From NCBI GenBank assembly GCA_951812925.1, contig OX638369.1, forward strand, positions 64,866,228 to 64,930,227: a DNA stretch of 64,000 bases, given 5' to 3'. The translations under genes were made by a program, and so were the position numbers. This document shows, one piece after another, positions 1-11,937 of this stretch (its first letter is position 1; every line of letters starts with the position of its first letter). Source of the DNA: Calliopum simillimum (lineage: Eukaryota > Arthropoda > Insecta > Diptera > Lauxaniidae). The notes below the pieces were generated by a model. The model was given only the letters and a program-made list of their open reading frames with translations, made no database searches and was not told the DNA's origin.

Positions 1-1740
1 AATACCAAAATTGCTGGCATTGCAATGCAAATAAAATTAGTTATCAAAATCTGGGTTCTAGAGAAATAAAACTTTAATTTTCTCGAATGCTTTTTGAGCT
101 ATCCATTCAAATTTCTTCTTTTCCTTCAGAACATCGGTGATCAGGCATGTGACAATGAAAATTTCGATGAAGCGCTGATACCACCCTAGCAATCCTAAAA
201 ATCCTCTTCTTTTAGATTCTATGGTATTGGCCAGGCCAAAACCGACTCTACTTGTTATGGATCAGTAGCTATTCCTCCTTAACCTATGACATATCCAAGG
301 CACTATAATTAACCTGTGTAACACAAAATTTACTTTTGTCGATATTAAGGTTAAGATTCGCTTCACGATATCTTTGAGCTAATCGAATTAAAATTGAAAT
401 GTGTGACTCAAAAACTTCTGACATAACACAAAGGTTTTCTAAATAACCAAAAACACAGTGTTTAAGGTCAGCACGACACATGGTTTGTGGTGCGTTGCAA
501 AAACCGAAAGGCATTACAACGAATTGTTAGAGGGGACGGCTATGGATAGTAAACGCAGTCAACGGTTTCGATTCCTCTGAAGTGCAATTTGCCAGAATGC
601 ATCTTTCAGGTCAATTTTTGAAATTAAATTTGCTTCTGGCAAACGCGAAAAAATATCCTCAATGCTAGGAAGCGGGTATGTATCTTTTTCCCTAACTGTG
701 TTTAGCTTTCTTGGTTTAATCACTATGTAGTCTCATCGAAGAGCTTCAAGGTTTAGAAGACCTCTCAATCAACTAAATCAATCATTCTATCTACCTCATC
801 AAACATTAGCTCTCCATTGCAGGTGATACAGGGTAAAACCTTTGTTTGAGGGGTTTCGCATTACCTACATCTATCGTATGTTTTATCAGCGAAGTTCGAC
901 CTAAACCTGGTTTTTGGAAGTTAGGAAATAAAAGCTTAGCAGCTTCGAGTTGTTGTGCTTGATTTATAGACAAAGGATAAAATTCATCATCATGACAATC
1001 TGATTCCAATTCGACAAAAGAAATAACTCCAGGAGCCAAATCAAATAATTTCCAAAAGTCAACTCCTAAGATTAAATTTGGACCTATAGATGGAATAACA
1101 AATAATTTAATTTAATTCATTTTCGTACTGCATTTGAACAACTAAGCTACTTGAAACTTCGTGTAATCTACCATCTGTGGTTTTAACATTGGGCTTTTAT
1201 TTTTGAAAGCCAGAATTTTTTGATAAATCTGTTTTCGATAAATTGGATTCTACACAACTTACGTTTGCGCTGGTATCAAGTAATCCGAGCTACGTTCTGT
1301 CTAAAAATGTAACTTCCGCATAACACCAGAGGTCACTATTATTGCTAAAAATAGCTGGGATGAAAATACATTTAGTTTTCCTAAGATTTTTCCAAAAGCG
1401 CGAAGACGTAAAGTAGATCTTCTTGACTCTTTTTTTTGATCGTTAACATTTGTTTCATTAAAAATCTTATTTCTTACTTTTAGATAATTTTGCCACCTTT
1501 CATGGTTAGGTTTTATTGGGAATAAAATTTTATTCAATTCATTTTCAGTTTCTACATTTGCATTTAAATCTTTTTTATGTTTAAGCAATTTTAAATTCAA
1601 GTTTTCGGGTCTTATATTAATATTTATTGAGTTTTTAATTTTTGAGCTACCCGGAAATTCTGAGATAATACTAGTTTCATTTACTTAGGTGCCATCCGGG
1701 TGTCCTTGAATCGATCCTTTTGGAAGTTTTCCGCTCTCTT
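1..1740 (-). pseudogene. decayed pol of an older Ty3/gypsy-type (Mdg3-like) element
   Basis: Minus-strand fragments match, in order, the intact pol at 19175-22690. The N-terminal linker with an NHERWQNYLKVRNKIFNE stretch lies at 1301-1600. A protease motif follows near 1270-1300, where the active-site DTG reads DTS. The protease-RT spacer is at 806-1039. RT pieces follow, including 284-514, where the catalytic YLDD box reads YLEN. Several frameshifts and stops separate the pieces, and the copy runs off the left edge of the window before RNase H and integrase. Loss of the protease glycine and the RT aspartates means it cannot encode active enzyme. The family match is clear by eye; the exact divergence was not computed. 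Confidence 0.85.
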
Positions 1741-1774
1741 AGCTATACAATTTTGACACTGAGGTTTGTAAACG

Positions 1775-2848
1775 TGTAAGGGTGTAAAATTTGGCCTGGC
1801 CAAACATTAAATACCCTACACTGCAGTATTTTTAAAATTTTGCTCATATGGGAGGTGCTACGCCCTCTTGTTCGAGTTCACCCAGTTTTTGTTCAGAGCT
1901 TGCATTTATAGGTTTAAATGTCTGAGTGAAAAATGTTTTCAGCATAGTGTTTTGAAGCTTTTGCTTATATAGGAGGTGCCACGCCCTCTTGTCCGAGTTC
2001 CTCTAGTTTTAGCTTAGAGCGTGCATTTATAGTCTTTAGTATTTGAGTGAAATTTGTTTGGATTATCTCAAAAAACTCTTTCCGTATGGCATTTTGAAAC
2101 TTTTGCATATATGGGAGGTGCTACGCCCCCTTGTCCGATTTCACCCAATTTTTGTTGAGAGCTTTCATTTATAGTTCTTAGTGTCTGAGTTAAATTTGGT
2201 TCGAATATCTGAAAAATCGCTTTCAGTATAGCGTTTTGAAGCTTTTGCTTATATGGGAGGTGCTACGCCCCCTTGTCCGATTTCACCCAATTTTTGTTGA
2301 GAGCTTTCATTTATAGTTCTTAGTGTCTGAGTTAAATTTGGTTCGAATATCTCAAAAATCGCTTTCAGTATAGCGTTTTGAAGCTTTTGCTTATATGGGA
2401 GGTGCCACGCCCTTTTGTCCGAGTTCGCTCAGTTTTTTCTCAGAGCTTGCGCTTACAATTTCTAGTATTTATGTGTATTTTGGTTGCATTGTCGTGAAAA
2501 ATACTCCTAAAATTGCATTTTGAATATATTTTTTGTATGGGCGGTAGGCGTGTCCGTTAACCGATTTTGCTCATTTTCAATCCCCCGAGCTATCTTTGAT
2601 GACGGAGGCAGGGTACCAAATTTCATTGAATTATCTTGCTTAGTTTTCCCAAAAAGTGTATTTCCACACACATCACCCAGCCAGCCACCCAGCCAGCCAG
2701 CCAGCCAGCCAGACAGACGGACATGGCTATATCGACTCAGGAGGTGACGCTGATCAAGAATATATATACTTTTCTATACCTGCCAAGCCTCCTTCTCTGC
2801 GTTACAAACGGAAGGACAAAGTGAATATACCCTGGGTGTAGGGTATAA
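1775..2848 (+). mobile_element. Helitron/DINE-1-like dispersed repeat, copy 1
   Basis: It starts at a TAAGGGTGT-type end and ends in a hairpin, TATACCCT-GGGTGT-AGGGTATA, followed by A-rich sequence. Inside are about five direct repeats of 120-145 bp, each carrying GGGAGGTGCYACGCC. They are followed by a conserved tail with an (AGCC)n-type stretch and CATGGCTATATCGACTC. It interrupts the zinc-knuckle coding part of the old gypsy-type element, so it is younger than that copy. No coding potential. The Helitron assignment rests on the 3' hairpin and lack of terminal inverted repeats, and on recall of a similar tail in fly DINE-1/INE-1 repeats. Confidence 0.65.
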
Positions 2849-2850
2849 AA

Positions 2851-3325
2851 ATGTTGTGCTCTTTTAAACACATGTCCCAGTAAGGCATTTCCTCATCACA
2901 ATTCCAACACTTAACTGTAGTTGCAACAGCATCAATTAATATTTGACCTGAAGCCAATGAATCTTCATTTTCATATTATTATTTGTATCTTTTATTGAAG
3001 AAATTAAACGTTTTTGTTGGTAAGTGTTCGGAAAATTGTGTGAAGAAGACATTCGCCGTGAAGACTCTTCGGAAATCAAATTTTCGCGCATTTGCACGAG
3101 CTTACGCAAATGTGCTATAGAATGTATGGATATGTATAACAATTCGTGTCTAAGATCCGATTTTAAGTTCCTAGTTACAACTTCCAACAATTCTGACACT
3201 TCCATAGGCTCCGATAATAGGTCGAGAGTTTCGGAAATGGAATCGAAAAACTGTTCAAATGATTCATTTGTTTTTTGTTTTCGATTACGAAGAGGCGGAA
3301 ATTGTAGCGGCGCCCATTTATGTTC
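2851..3325 (-). pseudogene. decayed gag core and zinc knuckle of the older gypsy-type copy
   Basis: Minus-strand reading gives SELLEVVTRNLKSDLRHELL and MAHLRKL-type text parallel to the capsid end of the younger Gag (22899-24173). A CX2C zinc knuckle reading KCWNCDEEMPYWDMC sits near 2860-2930, where the usual histidine has become tyrosine. Unlike the younger copy, the reading frame here passes without a shift through the NFP segment between capsid and nucleocapsid. This shows the ancestral arrangement. Nucleocapsid coding is cut by the Helitron-like insertion. Confidence 0.8.
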
Positions 3326-3327
3326 TT

Positions 3328-4293
3328 TTAGAACCCTAAACGTCGTCTTACTGGAAGTGGGTGCACAACTTCGGAAAGTTGACTGATCGTGGCGTCATCA
3401 AATTCCTGGAGGCTGATTCCAGTCATGCGATCGATGGCCGATGCTTGATTAGATGCGCTAGTTATCAACAGGGACGGATCGGGTCGTGCGCCATTTACGG
3501 CTGCCGCATCACTCGTGTGTTTTCTCGGTACAGCTGTGGTGACTGCTGCTTCTAACGGTGATGTGAGAGCGGCCACTGGAAGTGCTACTTGAGCTGTTAC
3601 TGGAGTTGCTTGTATCGCAATCGCTATCGCTCGGGATCCTTCGACCACGGGAGTTACCTTGATCTTTGGGATGGTGGTGATCGACAAAATCTCTATGCGA
3701 TTGTGTCTTTCCTCATTTTGCCCCGGGAGCGCTTCAACTTCAGTACTTGGGAGTGTAGGCGTAGTTGTGTGGCTCTCAGTGGCGAATTTTTCAAAGGCGG
3801 CCACCTCTTGTTCCTGTAATTCTAGAATCAACATGTCTTCATCGGCGCTGCTCGTGGTGTGCGTTGATGAGCGAGCGGTCTCGCGTATAGTTATGTTGCC
3901 GGGGCCCTCGCTTTGATCAGCTTGTACCTCGGTTGCTTCATCGGCCATGGTGGTTTGAAATTCTTCCGATTGTGGCAATTGAGCTGAGTCAATTGGCTGG
4001 ACGTTTGTTCAAATTCTTCGCACCGGCCGTTTGTGGTACATGCATAGCCGTGGAGCTGGTCGTTCCATTCTTTGCTCGAAATCTGCTGCCAATGCCCGTA
4101 TTTGACGCCTGTTTTCATGGTATTCGCGCGCTTTTCGCATTATTCGTTCGATGAGATCGGCACCAGGATACTCGTGTTTCGTCTTGGATGGACTCTGTGC
4201 TTCTGTGGCCACTAATTTATTAGATCGTTCGGTGATGGTGGCTAGTGCGCTGCAGTCGTGGTTTCTGCGGTTGCTCCCCGGTGTCGTCTGCAT
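3328..4293 (-). pseudogene. GC-rich ORF with one in-frame stop, unidentified (possible alternative Gag N-terminus)
   Basis: A frame open from 4293 to 3328 is broken by a single TGA near 4010. It encodes about 94 residues before the stop and about 225 after it. The first part is basic and helical-looking (IERIMRKAREYHENRRQIRA). The second is rich in Ala, Thr, Ser and Glu, with no recognisable fold. Base composition is visibly more GC-rich than the 30-35% GC surroundings. It abuts, with a frame change near 3340, the gag core of the old gypsy-type copy, where the younger family member has a RING finger and an Asn-rich linker. It could be a different Gag N-terminus or another element's ORF. I do not recognise it. 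Confidence 0.45.
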
Positions 4294-4893
4294 TGTGATA
4301 ATTTGTATTCTTAATTAAATTATGTAAAACTAAACCGTGCCGCGCGGCTAAACAACCAATAAATAAAAAAATAAAATAGAAGAGGAATAAGAAGAAATAA
4401 TAATAATAATAAAAGACAATCGGCCAAATCAATATAACATTCAACAGCAATAAAATTACAAAAAAAAAAATTTTAGATAAAAAACAAAAACAATCGATGC
4501 TAACCAAGCGAAAGGCTTTTCTATAGCACCTATTGCTTGCACTGTTGTTGTTTTTGTTTTTTCCACATTCCTTCATCTCCCCATCCCATGCAGTTGTTGG
4601 TGTGACTGAAACTGCACTTTGAGCGTAAGGTGTTTGTGCGAAAAGACATAACACTGTCGTGCAGCATTTTATTTGCGCTCTTTTTGCATTTCTGGTTGCA
4701 TCAATAATTATTTAATTTTTTTTAACGTTATGGGTGTTTCAGATGTCGACAAGTTTTCGTATAGATTTTTGCAACATCTGTGGCCTGAGGGCGAATTTTT
4801 TTTAGTCTATGCCCATGTATCTTTTAGGCCCCAAATATCGGCTCTAGGTGAGATCCAGGGGCAGATCCGCTTGATTTTCATATAACTGGATAT
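4294..4893. other. no gene seen; possible 5' leader of the old element
   Basis: AT-rich sequence with poly(A), (TAA)n and (AAT)n runs. The minus-strand ORF at 4220-4654 is low-complexity with no known motif. This may be the leader of the preceding minus-strand element. I found no LTR boundary or primer binding site. Confidence 0.4.
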
Positions 4894-6555
4894 TAGAGCG
4901 CCCACAAAATATATGAAATGCGCAAAGTTAAGAATTTGTTTGCTCCCCGTCCATTTCCTGAAATTGGAGGTCAAAAAAATAAGATCTAAAAAAAAACATT
5001 TGGAATCGGTAGTGAAAAAAACCCCGCCGGTTTTCGATTAAAGGTCGAAAAATTGACTAAAAAAAGGGAAGTCGCTTTGACTGCACGTTACTTCAAAACT
5101 GTTCATTTTTTCATAATATTTTCAAGACAACTTTGTAGAACATGTCTAGGTCAACATTATCTTCTCAAAAAATTTTGGTGCAAAAATTAAATTTGTTGTT
5201 GTTTCGGTACAAAAACTTGAATTTTTTAAGAAAATTTTCATGACTTTTTTTCTATAAATTGGTTTTTTGTAATTTTCAAAGGGAAGAATATTTGTTCTGG
5301 AATTCTTATATTACATAGGATTAAATGTTGATTAATTCAACAAAAAAAAATTATTTAAAAATATTAAGTTTTAAGGTATGGAGCCGGTCGTAATGTTGGA
5401 AAAAAATGAGTATTCTAATTTTTTTCTTTTAATCGCTGCTTTATTGGATGCAACAAAACGCATTGCTAGTTGTTATTAAATTCATCATTTAGAACTACTT
5501 TTTGTCTTGAAAATAAGCTATGAAATGGGCTTGTGCGACTTTTTTCAAAAAGTTATGATCATTTTAAAATGGCATCATGAAAGTTAAAAAACATGTATGG
5601 ATAGTAATTGCCATATTATTATATCTTTTATAATGTTATTTTAAAATGGTCATAAGTTTTTAAAGAAAAATCATACAAGACCATTCTGTAACTCATTTTA
5701 AAGAAGAAAAACAGTACTAAATGACGCATTTAATAAAACAGACCAAAACGATTTTGTGCGTGTTCTACACAACCTCAAAAATCGTGTTTTTTGAACATTT
5801 GGGGTTAGATATCTCACAAATCATACATCTAAATGTGCAGTTCTTGACAACTTGATTGAAATTTTTCCTGAGATGCGTGCACGAAATTCGAAATTTTCGA
5901 TTATCTCTGCTGGAACAACCTAAAAACGCTCCACCACGAAAATAAATGCTATTTTCGTGTTCAGCAATCCCAAATTAGTTTAGGAAATATGACTACTAAA
6001 ATGGTTTCTTACCAAATTAAAAATTAAGAAGAAAAAATAAAAAAAAAATAACTTTTTTTTTCTTAACTTTGAAACGGGCTTCATTTCTTAAAAACCAATA
6101 TTTTTTAGTAATTTTTCTTTTAAATTAATCAACATTTAATTCCCTACAATAAGGGTATTCCAAAACAAATATTCCACGCTTTGAAAATTACAAAAAACCA
6201 ATTTATAGAAAAAAAGTCATGAAAATTTTCTTTAAAAATTTAAGTTCTGGTCCGAAACAACAACAAATTTAATTTTTGGACCAAAACTTTTTGATAAGAT
6301 AATGTTGGCCTAGTCATGCTATATAAAAGTTGTCTTGAAAATATTATGAAAAAATGAACAGTTTTGAAGTAACGAGCAGTCAAAGCGACTTCCCTTTTTT
6401 AGTCAATTTTTCGACCTTTGATCGAAAACCGGCTGGGTTTTTTCCACTACCGATTCCAAATTTTTTTTTTTTGAGATCTTATTTTTTTGACCTCTAATTT
6501 CAGGAAATGGACGGGAAACAAGCAAAATCAGAATTTTGCACATATGGGCGCTCTA
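4894..6555. mobile_element. hAT-like foldback element, copy A
   Basis: Ends are TAGAGCGCCCA and its complement TGGGCGCTCTA. About 470 bp at each side are long imperfect inverted repeats (4894-5360 against 6085-6555) enclosing a roughly 700-bp AT-rich middle. It carries no ORF of note. A second copy lies at 45215-47024 in the opposite orientation and has a clean 8-bp target duplication. Here the flanks (CTGGATAT and CGGTATCA) no longer match, so this copy looks older or rearranged. Confidence 0.8.
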
Positions 6556-6930
6556 CGGTATCACTTATTGCCGTTGTTCACTGCCCATAAGGGTCTCGCC
6601 CTTTAAATTCGCAGCGATGTTGCGTACCAGTGCCAGCAGCAATTAAACACGACGGACGCCAAATTTAGCTCCATGCGGGTTAAGTTCAAAGTCTAGTCGC
6701 ACATTCTGCATTTTTGCTTCATGTATAGAAGCCCGAAATTAGGGAGGATTCCCACTTTTGATAAAGTGGACTTCCTCTCTGATTCGATTTCTCAAATTTT
6801 AGTCGTACCCAGACAGTGAAACCGTTGTTGCTGGAAATGAAAATACATAGATTTTATATCGTTCTGTGAAGTTTTTCGATGCTGTTTCTTATATAGAAAA
6901 ACTTATTGATATCCTGTTGCTTTTGTTTAG

Positions 6931-7088
6931 GTCCGATGTAAAGAAATTTTCCCACAAATTTTGCAGAAACTTCCGAAACAAATGTACTCTCTGAACATGT
7001 TGTCCAAAAATGATAACGCGAGTTACCAGCACAATTTACTGGATAAATATTACGTTATCACTGAAAATTTTAACAAAGCTGTAACATG
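6931..7088 (+). CDS. candidate coding exon, unidentified
   Basis: It follows a pyrimidine-rich acceptor (TTTTGTTTAG) and is open for 52 codons to a TGA at 7086. The peptide has ordinary composition (KEIFPQILQKLPKQMYSLNM), unlike the AT-repeat translations around it. A weak donor (GCT|GTAACA) just before the stop would allow in-phase joining to the 7503 exon. No family recognised. It may be coding, or only a chance open stretch. Confidence 0.3.
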
Positions 7089-7502
7089 AACAATGTTTTA
7101 TGTTCATAATGAATCAAGTTTTATTAGTTAATTCGAAAGTTAAGCATCAAAAGCTGCATTAAACTCTTAAAAAAGTTTCTGTTTATAACATAGTTACTAT
7201 GGAATTACCCTTCAGTGTCATGCGGGGAAATTCGCGAATAGAAAATCTTTTGGCCTGACAGTTTTCTTAAAAATTGTTAATATAAAAATTTTGATGGGGC
7301 AATTAAAACAAAAATCACCTATTTTCTGCAACGCAAAACACAAAAAACGGACATTTGTTTACTATAATTGTTTAATTTTTCACCAAGCCAGATCTTTAGT
7401 AGAATTAATAAATGCTCCTTAATTTTAATGATGATATTGAATAATATGAATATGTATCAGAATTATCGCATAATTGTTACAAACTTATTTACTTTGTTTC
7501 AG

Positions 7503-7649
7503 ATTCTTATGGATCGATGTCCTGAGTTACAAAGTGTTGGCCAACTAAGTGGCTGGTCTCTAACGCCTGATGATCTCGCTTTAATTCGTGGTATATTAAA
7601 AAGTGGAAATTCCAGCCTCGTCCTAACACCAAATGGGTTTTTTCCATAA
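7503..7649 (+). CDS. probable terminal exon of a host gene (LRR/F-box-like C-terminus?)
   Basis: The segment begins after a splice acceptor (TTTACTTTGTTTCAG) and is open to TAA at 7647. It encodes 48 residues including [18 protein letters not shown] and [16 protein letters not shown]. An AATAAA follows 22 nt after the stop. Acceptor, normal amino-acid composition and poly(A) signal together support a real 3' exon on the plus strand. The LxxCPxLxxxGxLxxW pattern resembles the last repeat of insect leucine-rich F-box-type proteins, but that is a guess from pattern only. The upstream exons are not certain; the foldback at 4894-6555 lies just upstream and may sit in an intron or have broken the gene. 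Confidence 0.55.
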   Translation: MLMDRCPELQSVGQLSGWSLTPDDLALIRGILKSGNSSLVLTPNGFFP

Positions 7650-7670
7650 AAACTAACTTTGTATCAACAA

Positions 7671-7676
7671 AATAAA
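7671..7676 (+). terminator. poly(A) signal AATAAA
   Basis: Canonical AATAAA 22 nt after the stop codon of the 7503-7649 exon, in an AT-rich 3' context. It supports cleavage and polyadenylation of that transcript. Confidence 0.5.
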
Positions 7677-7689
7677 AACTTATTGTGAT

Positions 7690-8394
7690 TGCTAAAATAG
7701 AAAATTGAGTTTTATATTATTTGTGGATCTTCTATTACATAAAGAGCTTGCATACTACATAACTTAGATATTAATCAGTGGAAGCTGCTTTAAATTTTCC
7801 AGTAAAATCGAGATCTATTTTAATGTAAAACGTTTATCTAGTAATTTTTGGCTTTCGGATATTAAACCTATACCACTTTTTCGAGCTGTTAGATAGTAAT
7901 TTCGAACTGTTTCAAAAAGTTGAGAAAAACCAGAGATCTCGGAAAAGTAATTTGGCTAGCTTAAATTATTAATTGAAGCACAACATTTGAAATTTGAGCT
8001 TTTCGATAGTAATTTCGAACTGTTTCAAAACGCCGAAGAAAAGCGGAAAAACGATTTGATTTGCTTGAATGACATATTTCAGCACGTCGAGTAGAATCTG
8101 AACAGAGAGCCCTGATTTATTTATGAAACACACTTCGTCCCCTTTCAGCCTTAACCTCGTAACTAAAAATTTTTCAAATTTTAGTTTTTGATGAGGCAAC
8201 ACTAAGGAACCCTTACAGAAAACTGTGGTGGCACTCTAGTGTCAAAATGTTAAAACGGTAATAATGTGCGGTTCATTCTTTTTCATCGTATCTACTTTCA
8301 TCTATCGAAGTTAAACACGTAACTGCTTTAAATTCAAGTTATTTTGAATGGATGGATACCAACTGATAGGTTCCTTGTTAAATATAATGATTTT
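7690..8394. other. no gene seen
   Basis: AT-rich spacer. The phrase TAATTTCGAACTGTTTCAAAA occurs twice (about 7895 and 8011), suggesting a local duplication. The short minus-strand ORF at 7969-8202 shows no motif. Confidence 0.5.
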
Positions 8395-8935
8395 AATACC
8401 CTACACCCAGGGTATATTCACTTTTTCCTTTCATTTGTAACGCAGGAGACGTGGCAGATATATATACTTGATTAGCGTCACCTCTTGAGTCGATATAGCC
8501 ATGTCCATCTGTCCGGCTGGGTGGCTGGGTGTGCGTAGAAATACATTTTCTGAGAAAACTGAGCAAGATATTTCAATGATATTTGTTTGGTTCACTGCCT
8601 CCATCTTCAAAGTTAGCTCGGGGGATTGGAAATGAGCGAAATCGGTCAACGGACATGCCTGGAACCCATACAAAAAATATCTTCAAAATGCAATTTTTGG
8701 GGTTTTTTTCACGAAAATGCAACAAAAATACATATAAATTTTAAGCGCAAGCTCTGAGCAAAAACTGGGCGAATTCGGACAAGAGGGCGTGGCATCGCTG
8801 ATATAAGCAAAAGATTCAAAACGCTATACGGAAAGAGTTTTTGAGATAATCGAACAAAATTTTACTCAGACACTAAAAATATAAATGCAAGCTTTAAGCA
8901 AAAACTGAATAAAATCGGACAAGACAAGACAAGAC
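8395..8935 (-). mobile_element. Helitron/DINE-1-like repeat, copy 2 (5'-truncated)
   Basis: Reverse complement of the 3' part of the 1775-2848 repeat. It contains the AATACCCTACACCCAGGGTATA hairpin end at the left, the complement of CATGGCTATATCGACTC near 8500, and parts of two internal direct-repeat units. It fades into AAGACAAGACAAGAC at the right. Confidence 0.7.
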
Positions 8936-9249
8936 AAATTGTTTTTCAAATAGCACAAAGTGATAATAATCTCGTGAAAATTACGGTTTGTTCCAGTAAT
9001 TCAATTACTTAACTGAATTCTCATGAAAAAGTAATGGCACGAAAGTAAAATATACGGCTTGAACTTTAAAAAGTACAGATATAAACAGTGAAAACTATTG
9101 AATATAGAAGTAAAATTTTGTCGCATGAAAAAATGCCAGTGGGCTCTGCAATATTTGCTTAGAATACATTTCAATTATTACTGTTTGAGATTGTAAAAAA
9201 TTTTATTGAAATATAATTTAAATAAAATAATAAGCTGTAGAAATGAAAG

Positions 9250-9320
9250 TGCTACAGTAGCTCAGTAGTTAGAGCGTCGCCTAGAAACACAAAGGTCTTA
9301 AGTTCGACACCAATCAACAT
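9250..9320 (+). repeat. tRNA-like SINE head
   Basis: It has an A-box-like TAGCTCAGTAGTTAGAGC (9258-9275) and a B-box-like GGTCTTAAGTTCGACACC (9294-9311), spaced as in a tRNA. It is followed after a few bases by a T-rich tract. The ends do not pair as an acceptor stem and no clean anticodon arm forms. This points to a tRNA-derived SINE or tRNA pseudogene rather than a functional tRNA. Confidence 0.5.
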
Positions 9321-9492
9321 AATTTTTTTTTTTTTATTTTTATATTTTTTAAAAAATTTACTGTGTGTAGTCTGTAAAAAATACGGTTTTTCTTTACGGG
9401 CGCACAGTTACTGAAAAAATCAGTAAAGATAACTGGGATTTTCAATGAACTTTTACGGATTAGTTTTTTCCGTGTAAACTTAAATACAAACT

Positions 9493-9960
9493 AGTAAGGG
9501 TGTAACCTTTGACATGACCAAACATTAAATATCCTACACTGCAGTATTTTGAAAATTTTTTTTGTACGGGAGATGCCACGACCTCTTGTCCAAATTCACC
9601 CAGCTTATTCTTAGTGTCTGAGTGAAATTTGGTTGGATAGTTGCAAAAAAGCTTTCAGAATAGCATTTTAAAACTTTTGCTTATATGGGATGTTCCACGC
9701 TCTCCTGTCCGAGTTCACCCAGTTTTCGCTCAGAGCTTGTATAAGTAGTTCTTAATGTCTGGGTGAAAGATGCTTTCAGCATAGCATTTTTAAACTTTTG
9801 CTTATATGGGAGGTGCCACGTTCTTTTGTCCGAGTTCATCCAGTTTTTGCACAGAGCTTGCGCTTACCATCCCTAGTATTTATGTGTATTTTGGTTGCAT
9901 CGTCGTGACAAATACTCCTTAAGTTGTATTTTGATTGTATTTTTTGTATCGGCGCACAGA
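9493..9960 (+). mobile_element. Helitron/DINE-1-like repeat, copy 3 (3'-truncated)
   Basis: Starts with the family 5' end (AGTAAGGGTGT, then CCTACACTGCAG) and carries about three internal repeat units with GGGAGRTGCCACG. It stops before the conserved tail and 3' hairpin. Confidence 0.65.
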
Positions 9961-10179
9961 CAAGTCAAATATTTGAGGAATTGTAGCTCCTGTAGTACGG
10001 AGCCGATTTTGGTTCTTTTAAAGTTTTTCTTTTTCATATTACTTAAATGATAATTTGATGGTATTATACTTTTGAAATACATTCAATATATGGCGCTGTA
10101 CAAATGATAAATGTAGTAACTTTTGGGGTCTTATATCTCCTATACTTCTTTATTGATTTAAGTTATTAAGGTGTCAATC

Positions 10180-11622
10180 AATTGAGGCGTTGCGTGCATT
10201 AACGCCCCAAGTCGAAAAATGGCATTTCGAGATAATTCAATTTAAAGTTTCTAAATGCTGAAAAAACAACAAACCATCATTTAAACCTTAAAAAACTAAT
10301 TTATTCAATTAACACTAACAAAATGAGTAAATAATTACCGCTTACACATAATACTAATGCATAATGACAGAATTATCGAAGAAGGAAAAATTTAAATTAT
10401 AGGGCGTTTTTGCATAAATCCATTGACTATCACTGGAGTAACGTTAGCATTTTGCTTGGGAAACCCACAAACCTGTTCCGATTTTAATGATTTTCTTTTT
10501 AAAATGAGGGGAATGAAATATACTTTCACCTCAACTATTTATAAATGTGCGTTTTTGTTTATTTCTTCAAAATTTTAATTTTATAAAATGCAAGCATATA
10601 TTTGCATCTATGCTTTTCACCTGGTAAATATTTTTTTTTGAAAACGGTTCTAGAGATTTTAACGAAATTTGGTACAATGTTCTATATTAGTATAACATTG
10701 TGACTGGGATCAATTCTAAGCTTGTAGATACTCAAAGAAAGGCGTAGCAAATTCTATAAAATTTGAATTTATTGGGCAATATTTCGCAAACGGTGGCTAA
10801 GTTTGATAGACAAATGCTGATTATAAATGGCGAAATGTGGATGGGATGGCAAGAGTGTCACACCCACTTTTAAAGGCTTGAATATTTTGATTCAATATTA
10901 CACAAAAGCGGCGCAATGGATTTTAATGAATTTATAGAATATTGAAATCAAAAAAAATTTTTCGAATTCTTGTGTTTTTTCTCTTATCGTCAAAACTTTT
11001 TTTAGATCAAAGATAGCAATAGACAAAATTTGACAAAAAATAATAAGATAAAGTTTCCTTTTAAATACTTTATTGAAAAATTTCTTAGGCTAAAAATTTA
11101 TCGAAATATGGCCACTCGAACATAGCAATTTTTTTACCCGGCCGGAAAAATGGTTTTTATTCAAAAGCAAGGTGCCTTACGAAAAAAGTGTATAAGGAAG
11201 AAAATGCTTAGAATCGTTCAAAAAATATGTGTGAATTTTTTCAGAATTTTTTCGAACATTTTATAATTTTTTAAAATTTGGCCAAAAAAAAAAAAAAAAA
11301 AAATCACACGTAGGTACTTTCTGGACAATTTTAAGCATTTTTTACCTTAAAAAATTTTTTCGTTAGGCACCTTGGTTTTGAGTAAAAACCGTTTTTCCTA
11401 CCGCGAACTGATTTATGCAAAAACGCCCCAAGTCGCACTACGCCCTTCTTGCGCGCAACTCTTTAAACAGTATATATATATTGCTCTACCACATTCTGTG
11501 ATCGTAATTGGAAGTTGAAATTAAGTACACATATATTTGAGGACCCAAGCTTTTCAAAAAAGCGATGGGCGCAAAAACGCCCTAAGTCGACTTAGGGCGT
11601 TAATGCACGCAACGCCTCAATT
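10180..11622. mobile_element. 1.44-kb TIR element with no ORF
   Basis: Near-perfect terminal inverted repeats of about 30 bp: AATTGAGGCGTTGCGTGCAT at the left and its complement at the right, both running into CGCCCYAAGTCG. A second inverted pair (about 11150-11215 against 11330-11395, GCAAGGTGCCTTACG / CGTTAGGCACCTTGG) sits near the right end. Coding capacity is absent. The superfamily is unclear, as no target duplication is evident. Confidence 0.7.
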
Positions 11623-11937
11623 CATATAACATAGAAGATTAGTCCGGGAACACACAGAATAGAAAATTGGTCCACAGAGGGCGGTATAGACAAAAACATC
11701 ACAAAAACATTTTAAAAATTCTATGCCACTGTACGTTATTTAATAGATATGGTTTATTCTTTTGGTATTGTTGAGTGGCGTAATACTGAAATATTGAATT
11801 TTCAAAAAATTGAAAACAGAGGCTGATATAACTTACCTAAACTCCAACTTTTCAATCTCCGAACTAATAATTTAACTGGAAAGTAATAAAATCTTTTTGA
11901 ATAACATAGTTATTTTTGTTTTAATTTTTTTACATCA

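Noticed and set aside
2520..2841. Three overlapping ORFs with Ser-Gln-Pro-Ala repeats (also 51281-51607)
   Set aside because: They are translations of the (AGCC)n tract and tail of the Helitron-like repeat in all frames.
4220..4654. 144-aa minus-strand ORF with hydrophobic Phe/Tyr/Leu run
   Set aside because: The run comes from poly(A)/(TAA)n sequence, not a real membrane protein.
9250..9320. Functional tRNA gene
   Set aside because: A and B boxes are present, but acceptor and anticodon stems do not form.
10180..11622. Autonomous transposon
   Set aside because: Clear TIRs but no transposase-like reading frame on either strand.
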